Part shown: piece after piece, positions 55,344 through 64,000 of the stretch
How positions within the stretch are numbered: position 1 is the stretch's first letter
Layout: each line of letters opens with the position of its first letter
NCBI RefSeq assembly: GCF_023509035.1
Contig: NZ_CP075583.1
Span: 186,001 to 250,000, forward strand
Length of the DNA: 64,000 nt
Origin: Janthinobacterium lividum
GTDB lineage: Bacteria; Pseudomonadota; Gammaproteobacteria; Burkholderiales; Burkholderiaceae_D
Reading direction: 5' to 3'
Position numbers and translations under genes: made by a program
The notes under the pieces: model-generated
The model's input: the letters and a program-made list of their open reading frames with translations, nothing else
Database searches by the model: none
Told to the model about the DNA's origin: nothing

Positions 55344-57818
55344 TTAGCGGCGCTGGACGTTCATCAGGCGCGCGCGGACGGACGACGACAGGCTGACCTC
55401 GAAACGGCCGCCGGCCGGCAAGGCGCTCACGTCGACGCTGGCTTTGCCATCCGTTAAGCCGCTGGCGACCACCGTCTTGCGGCCATCGGCGGCCACGTGC
55501 AGCACGGCCGCATATGGCTCCGCTTGCGCATCCCAGACCAGCGCCAGCTTGCCGCCGCTTTGCGTTACCTCAAAGCTGCCATCGTTGGCGGCCTTGCTGC
55601 GGCGAAGCGGGCGGTCCAAAGTGGCCAATGCCTTACCTTTTGACAAAACTTTCACGTCACTGATATCGCCTGGATTGGCGAAGCTGACGCGGAAGTGGCT
55701 CATGGCGCTGTCGCCATGGTCGGCCAAGCTCACGGCATCGAAGGGCAAGTCGATAGTCGCTCCGGACGCGGTCAGTATCCGCAAGGTGTACGCCTGGCCG
55801 CCGCCGCTGGCAGCTGCGCCAACGCGCGTGGACGAGGCAACGGCTGGGCGCAAGGCCACGCCGCTAGGCGTGATGCGGCCGGAAATGGTCAGGTAGCCGT
55901 TTTCGGCCACGGACATGCTGGCGGCCAGCACATTGCTGCCCGTCACCTTCATGCTGCGTTTTTCCAGGAATTGCTGCACCCGCGCATAGCTGTAGTCGGA
56001 GAACCAGGCGCCGCTGCAATAGCTCATCACGTCCTTCATCGGCGTGCTGCCATAGACTGCCTTGCTCAGCTGGCCGATATTGCCTGCATAGTTGCTGTTG
56101 TACAGCGGCTGCGGGCCCAGATTACCATCCGCATATGGGTAGTCGACAGCGGCGCCAGCCGGGCCGCCGCAGGCAACGTGCTGCAGCGAGTGGTTGTGGC
56201 CCAGCTCATGCACGAGCGTGGTCAGCCATTCAGGCCACTCATTGCCGAAGGGATCGACGGAGGCGATGCTGTTGAACCTGGCATCCAGGCCGATGGCCGA
56301 CGTGAAGTAGTTGGTACTGCCAGGCGGGTTGATGTAGGCCAGGCCGGCGGCGCGTGTGGCAGACATTTTCGGCACGAAACCATAATAATAGGCGCCGCTG
56401 TCTTCCAGCGCGCGCTTGCTGTCCAGCTTGCCCAGGGCATCGCTCCACCAGCTGTCGGCCGTGCTGCTGCCTGGCATGCTCAGCGCCGCGCGCGTGGTGA
56501 TGCTGATATTTTCCGTCGCATACGGATACACACGCAGCAGCGCAGCACGGATCACCTCGGCGTCAGGCAGTTGCGCCACGCCATCATCGGTGCTCAAGGG
56601 TACGAGTACCAGGCGGATTCGGGCCAGGCTGGCCACCACGGGTGCCGCTTCCTGGCTCACTTGCACGCCGTCATTGCCGACGGCCGTCACGCGCACGCGC
56701 ACGCCGGGCAAGATCCAGCCAGCGGGCAGGATGGCACTGAAATTGCCGTTGAAACTGTAATCGCTTTTCGCCGTCGGCAAGACCGATGGGCCGCTCATGC
56801 TGATGCTGCCCAGGTTGCTGCCATTGGCGGCGGTCGCATTCAAGGTCACTGCCGGGCTGGCCTGGCCCGCTTGCGCGGCCAGCACGGACACGCGCACGGC
56901 GGCTGGCTTGCCGCGCGTCAGGCGCAAGGCCGTATTGCTGGCGTTCAAATTCAGTACTTGCGCGAAATCAATGCTGCCCAGGGTAAAGGCCGACACCGTG
57001 CCCGCATTGACGGCGATGCGCGACGCGGCCGACAGCATCACGTTGCCCGTTGCCGCAGCTGGCGCGGACAGCAGCAGTTGGCTGGCACTGGCACTGACGA
57101 TGACAGCCGGCGTATTGCCCACCGAGGCCGAGCTGACCTGGTCGAGATTGCTGCCCTGCACCGTCACCGACAAGGTCGCGCCGTTGACGGCCGAGCTGAT
57201 CGACGTCACCGCCACGCTCGCCAAGACCGTATAGGTGTCGCTGCTGGCCACATCGTTGTAGGGACCGCGCACCATCAGCGCGCCTGTCGCTGCGCCCGCA
57301 GGCACCACCACGGTCACGCTGCTGGCCGTCTGGCTTTGCGGCGTCGCCGCCGCGCCATTGCCGAACTGCACCGCCGTCACGGCGCCCATGCCGCCGCCCG
57401 TGATCGTCACGCTGGAACCGGCACCGCCCGTTAATGGCGCAACGCTGCCCACGCTCAAGGGCAGGTACACATTGACGTTATAGCTGGTGGCCGTCGTGCC
57501 GCTGGCGCTGACCAGGCTCAAGGCGCCCGTCACGGGCACGCCAGGCATGGCCAGGGTAACGCTGGTCTCGCTGACGGCACTGGTGGCAACGGTCACGCCC
57601 CCAACCTGGAAGGCCGTCACGCGGCCCAGGTTCGTGCCCGTGAGCACCAGGCTGCCACCAACAACGACATTCGCTGCCGAAACGGCTGTCACGGCAGGAA
57701 TCAGGACGGGAGTACCCGAAGTGGTCGCCACCACCGTGTCGCTACCACCACCGCCACCACCGCCGCAGGCGGACAGGCCCAGCATGACAAACAATGCGAC
57801 AAGCAGATGGTTTTTCAT
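55344..57818 (-). CDS. Surface lipoprotein with IPT/TIG repeats and a metzincin-type peptidase domain
   Basis: The product has 824 residues. The signal peptide ends in LSAC followed by a Gly7 run, so it is a lipoprotein with a flexible linker. About three IPT/TIG Ig-like domains (about 45-290) have motifs such as VVVGGSLVLTGTNLG and AGSSVTITGGGMG. The peptidase domain has the zinc motif HELGHNHSLQH (His537, Glu538, His541, His547) and a Met-turn candidate in KDVMSYCSG, as in metzincins (M66-like or related). A beta-rich C-terminal part follows. It is likely a secreted or surface protease of unknown target. The ATG at 57818 is directly before the hydrophobic signal. Confidence 0.85.
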   Translation of the reverse strand: MKNHLLVALFVMLGLSACGGGGGGGSDTVVATTSGTPVLIPAVTAVSAANVVVGGSLVLTGTNLGRVTAFQVGGVTVATSAVSETSVTLAMPGVPVTGALSLVSASGTTATSYNVNVYLPLSVGSVAPLTGGAGSSVTITGGGMGAVTAVQFGNGAAATPQSQTASSVTVVVPAGAATGALMVRGPYNDVASSDTYTVLASVAVTSISSAVNGATLSVTVQGSNLDQVSSASVGNTPAVIVSASASQLLLSAPAAATGNVMLSAASRIAVNAGTVSAFTLGSIDFAQVLNLNASNTALRLTRGKPAAVRVSVLAAQAGQASPAVTLNATAANGSNLGSISMSGPSVLPTAKSDYSFNGNFSAILPAGWILPGVRVRVTAVGNDGVQVSQEAAPVVASLARIRLVLVPLSTDDGVAQLPDAEVIRAALLRVYPYATENISITTRAALSMPGSSTADSWWSDALGKLDSKRALEDSGAYYYGFVPKMSATRAAGLAYINPPGSTNYFTSAIGLDARFNSIASVDPFGNEWPEWLTTLVHELGHNHSLQHVACGGPAGAAVDYPYADGNLGPQPLYNSNYAGNIGQLSKAVYGSTPMKDVMSYCSGAWFSDYSYARVQQFLEKRSMKVTGSNVLAASMSVAENGYLTISGRITPSGVALRPAVASSTRVGAAASGGGQAYTLRILTASGATIDLPFDAVSLADHGDSAMSHFRVSFANPGDISDVKVLSKGKALATLDRPLRRSKAANDGSFEVTQSGGKLALVWDAQAEPYAAVLHVAADGRKTVVASGLTDGKASVDVSALPAGGRFEVSLSSSVRARLMNVQRR

Positions 57819-58460
57819 GGCTGGCAACCAGGTTGATGCAGCGCGGTGCCGGGGAGGACACAAGATAAATGTGACATATTGGTGACTTTTGGTGAGAATT
57901 TAATTTCTAAGAACCAATATTATGGGTTAATTCGATTCCTAAAGACAACTATTAATGCTTTTGATTCAATTGGTTTTGATAATAATGAAAATTTCCGTTT
58001 GGCAAACTTTTTTCTGAGCATTACTCCTCTCACTCTGCACTAGCCGAAATCAAATTTATTTTCCTTTGCAGCTATTGCCATTCGATTCATAAAAAATAGG
58101 CTGATATGACATAAATAATGTGGAAATTTTTCCACAGCCTAGAGGGGATATCTTCCCGCCAACTTTGGCGGAAGAATTAACATTTTTAGTAAGATTTTTC
58201 AGGAATGTAATTTCCAGGAGCAGGCGCGGCGGAAGGCGATGTGTTGCAAGTAGGCCTGCCGTGGGGCGAACGAGGGCTTTTGCTTAAAACCAAAGCAGCC
58301 TGATGCCGTATAATTTTAGACCCGGTGAAATCAGGCGATTGCCACCTTCTGCCTGCCCTACCCGGCCGGCAACTCTCCGTCAGCTGATCCTGCTGGCCCG
58401 CATCCGCCTCGTAAAGTCTTGTCGCCGCGCCGCCGCCCGTTTGCCTATTGAAAGCATGAA
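57819..58460. other. AT-rich intergenic region upstream of metH
   Basis: About 640 nt with no convincing gene. The stretch 57865-58215 is visibly AT-rich against GC-rich surroundings. It holds direct repeats TTGGTGA (57879-57885, 57889-57895), the palindrome TGTGGAAA/TTTCCACA (58119-58136), a hairpin around CCGCC/GGCGG (about 58153-58173), and a perfect TATAAT at 58309-58314 that may serve metH, leaving a leader of about 140 nt. I find no match to a cobalamin or SAH riboswitch in that leader. Confidence 0.6.
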
Positions 58461-62256
<3,796 letters not shown>

Positions 62257-62367
62257 TAAGCACAAGGCGCGCGGAACTTATCGCGCGCCGAAGCGCACTA
62301 ACGCAGTATGCCGGTCGGCATGCTGCATGCCCGCTCCGGCCCGTTCCCCAACTGGCAAGGAGGATAT

Positions 62368-62739
62368 ATGGCAAGCAATTTCAAACTCAAACGCTGGCAG
62401 GATCAATTGATCCTGCTGCTGGGCCTGTGGCTCGTCGTCTCGCCCTGGGCCTTTTCCTACCCAGAAGGCTCGCCGCAGATGCTCAACGCCTTTGTCTCGG
62501 GCCTCGTGATCGCCATCCTGGCAGCCTTCGACCTGTACAAGACCTATTTCTGGGCCGTCGTCGTCAACCTGCTGGTCGGCGTCTGGGTGGCGGCCTCGCC
62601 GTGGGTGCTGCGGCTGGCCGATCAGCGCGTCGTCCTGTGGAACGAGCTGCTCGTCGGTATCGCCGTCGTCGTGCTGGCCCTGTGGGAATTGCGCACCGAT
62701 CCCGAGCTGCACAAGCACTGGCCCGGTGCCGCCGTATAG
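62368..62739 (+). CDS. SPW-repeat small membrane protein
   Basis: The product has 123 residues with four hydrophobic helices arranged as two repeats, each with the SPW signature (VVSPWAF and AASPWVL). This is the SPW repeat family of bacterial membrane proteins of unknown function. The ATG at 62368 has a perfect AAGGAGG upstream, so it is well translated. It has its own terminator after 12 nt. The gap to metH is 111 nt. Confidence 0.9.
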   Translation: MASNFKLKRWQDQLILLLGLWLVVSPWAFSYPEGSPQMLNAFVSGLVIAILAAFDLYKTYFWAVVVNLLVGVWVAASPWVLRLADQRVVLWNELLVGIAVVVLALWELRTDPELHKHWPGAAV

Positions 62740-62751
62740 CGGCGTAAAAAA

Positions 62752-62785
62752 ACCCTGCCACGGCGACGCCGTGCAGGGCTTTTTA
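62752..62785. terminator. Bidirectional terminator between the SPW gene and the EAL-HDOD gene
   Basis: The stem CCCTGCCACGGCG/CGCCGTGCAGGG (one mismatch allowed) is flanked by A7 on the left and T5 on the right. Confidence 0.92.
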
Positions 62786-62804
62786 ACGTTACGGGAGGCG
62801 TCAG

Positions 62805-64000
62805 TTACAGCGCATACCTCACCACATTGTCGCTCCATTCGTAGGCGGCCATTTCCAGCTCCACCAGGTCGTCCGGCGACATGGCCAGGTCGCGCAAGGT
62901 TGGCACGATCTCGCCTTCCATGTCTTCGATGCGCTCGATGCATTCGGCCAGGCGCAGCAGGTCGCCGTAGAAACCCTCGCGCGACAACAGCGCTTCGGCC
63001 ACTTCATCGATGACTTCGATCTGGCTGAGGATTTCCGACATCGGCACGCCGAACAGGGTATCCATCAGGGACATGATGCCGACCGTAAAGGCGATATCGG
63101 CCGAATGGGCATGGTTAGGGCGCAGTTTATGCGCCAGCAGCTCCAGCAAACGACCGCGCGTGGTGGCCAACATCAGCAGCGGCGTCATGCTATGGCCACG
63201 CTTGCTTGGTTCCGCGTACAGCATGATTTGCAGCCAGCGCTGCAACTGGCGGCGGCCCAGTACAGTCACGGCCTGACTCAGCGAATCGATGCGCTGGCGC
63301 GCGCCCACGGCCGGGGTATTGACCAGGCGCAGCAGGTTCAGGGCCAGCGACACGTCGCGCTTGATGGCCCGCTCGATATCCATATTGTCGGCTTCCGACG
63401 TCACCAGGGTCATCAGTTCCATGACGGCCAGTTGCGACGGCGACAGCTTCTTGCCCGTCATGATGGCAGGCTTGGCGAAATAATAGCCCTGGAAATAATC
63501 GAAGCCCAGGTCCAGGCCCGACTTGAATTCTTCGCGCGTCTCGACCTTTTCCGCCACCAGTTTCTTTTGTTCCCGCTTGAAACGGGGCGCCAGCGCAGCC
63601 AGCACTGTCGGGTCGACCGTGCTCATGTCCATCTTGACGTATTGCACAAGCGGCAACAGTTCCTGCACTTGCGACGTATCCGCGACGACGTTTTCCAGCG
63701 CAAAAGTAAAACCATGGCCCACCAGTTCGCTGATGCGCGCGCGCACTTCCGGCGTGACGGGCATCGATTCGACGATTTCCAGCACGACTTTTTCACGCGG
63801 CAGGAACACGAAGATGTCGCTCATGATCACGTCGGCATCGACGTTGACGAAACCGAGCGCGTCGCCAATGACCTTTTCCATGCCCAGCTGGGAAGCGTGG
63901 GCGATGACGGACGCCGTGGCGGACAGGTCGCTGGTGATGTTGGCGGGGCCGACCGGAGCGTTGCGGAATAGCAACTCATAGCCAAACAGGGCTTGATTAC
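62805..64000 (-). CDS. EAL and HDOD domain protein (5' end outside the window)
   Basis: The reading frame is open to the window edge, and the first residues (QALFGYELLFRNAP) match the start of an EAL domain, so only a short N-terminal piece is missing. The EAL part (to about 200 residues) keeps ELLFR but has FALENVVAD and EKVETREEF in place of the usual catalytic DDFGTGYS, so it probably does not cleave cyclic-di-GMP. The HDOD part follows (LMTLVTSEADNMDIERAIKRDVSLALNLLRLVN, LGRRQLQRWLQIMLY). Proteins of this build (YuxH type) act in signalling and motility control. Confidence 0.9.
   Translation of the reverse strand, partial: NQALFGYELLFRNAPVGPANITSDLSATASVIAHASQLGMEKVIGDALGFVNVDADVIMSDIFVFLPREKVVLEIVESMPVTPEVRARISELVGHGFTFALENVVADTSQVQELLPLVQYVKMDMSTVDPTVLAALAPRFKREQKKLVAEKVETREEFKSGLDLGFDYFQGYYFAKPAIMTGKKLSPSQLAVMELMTLVTSEADNMDIERAIKRDVSLALNLLRLVNTPAVGARQRIDSLSQAVTVLGRRQLQRWLQIMLYAEPSKRGHSMTPLLMLATTRGRLLELLAHKLRPNHAHSADIAFTVGIMSLMDTLFGVPMSEILSQIEVIDEVAEALLSREGFYGDLLRLAECIERIEDMEGEIVPTLRDLAMSPDDLVELEMAAYEWSDNVVRYAL

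Noticed and set aside
57846..58043. A 65-codon plus-strand frame in the AT-rich spacer
   Set aside because: No ribosome-binding site, no recognisable domain, and its first part overlaps the likely promoter and leader of the metalloprotease gene.
58119..58136. Replication origin or DnaA-box cluster in the AT-rich spacer
   Set aside because: Only one loose match within a palindrome is seen. There is no cluster of boxes and no dnaA, dnaN, parA or rep gene nearby.
58321..58460. Cobalamin or SAH riboswitch upstream of metH
   Set aside because: Expected because of metH control in other bacteria, but I found neither the B12-box core nor the conserved SAH-aptamer segments.

Overview
The window reads as a chromosomal stretch from a betaproteobacterium of the family Oxalobacteraceae, most likely Janthinobacterium or a close relative such as Massilia or Duganella. 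This is an inference from the high G+C content, the Burkholderiales-type porin, the ThiC N-terminus after a TPP riboswitch, and conserved blocks such as dusB-fis-purH-ruvCAB, smg-dprA-def-fmt and rplM-rpsI-argC. I see no rRNA, tRNA, insertion sequence, prophage or CRISPR array. Almost all of it is core or lightly variable genome.

Layout. 0-7 kb: the start of thiC behind a TPP riboswitch, a small membrane protein, then a signalling block (REC-PAS protein, hybrid histidine kinase, Crp/Fnr regulator, and a divergent GGDEF-EAL protein). 7-17 kb: a porin, a secreted Sel1/ankyrin-repeat protein, valS, a DUF2147 protein, and a pair made of an Ig-like/DUF3494 (ice-binding fold) lipoprotein and an OmpA-family protein. 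17-26.5 kb: a long minus-strand run of yaiI, ruvB, ruvA, ruvC, purH, fis, dusB, a phosphoglycerate-mutase-like phosphatase, a PEBP-family protein, dtd and tyrS. 26.6-34 kb: an M23 peptidase, anmK, erpA, a bactofilin, argC, rpsI, rplM, osmC-like, coq7 and a hypothetical gene. 34-41 kb: two ABC export systems side by side, the second with a permease fused to an M1 aminopeptidase. 41-48.7 kb: katA with a striking leader hairpin, a DsbA-like oxidoreductase, a metallo-beta-lactamase-fold protein, and a tandem pair of alkaline phosphatases behind a Pho-box-like site. 48.7-64 kb: topB with a histone-H1-like tail, smg, dprA, def, fmt, a metzincin lipoprotein, an AT-rich spacer, metH, a small SPW membrane protein, and the 3' part of an EAL-HDOD gene.

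Four genes (purH, rpsI, osmC-like, metH) are each broken by a single +1 or -1 base, every time explainable by one base in a short homopolymer run. Because ribosomal protein S9 is among them, sequencing or assembly indels are the best explanation, and I annotate these as intact genes with a frameshift in this sequence.

The observations I rate highest are: a 19-bp stem in the katA leader that buries the Shine-Dalgarno sequence and begins where the predicted transcript starts; the ABC permease/M1 aminopeptidase fusion with one extra residue between its zinc-binding elements; the DUF3494 lipoprotein/OmpA pair; and the Pho-box-like promoter of the tandem alkaline phosphatases.
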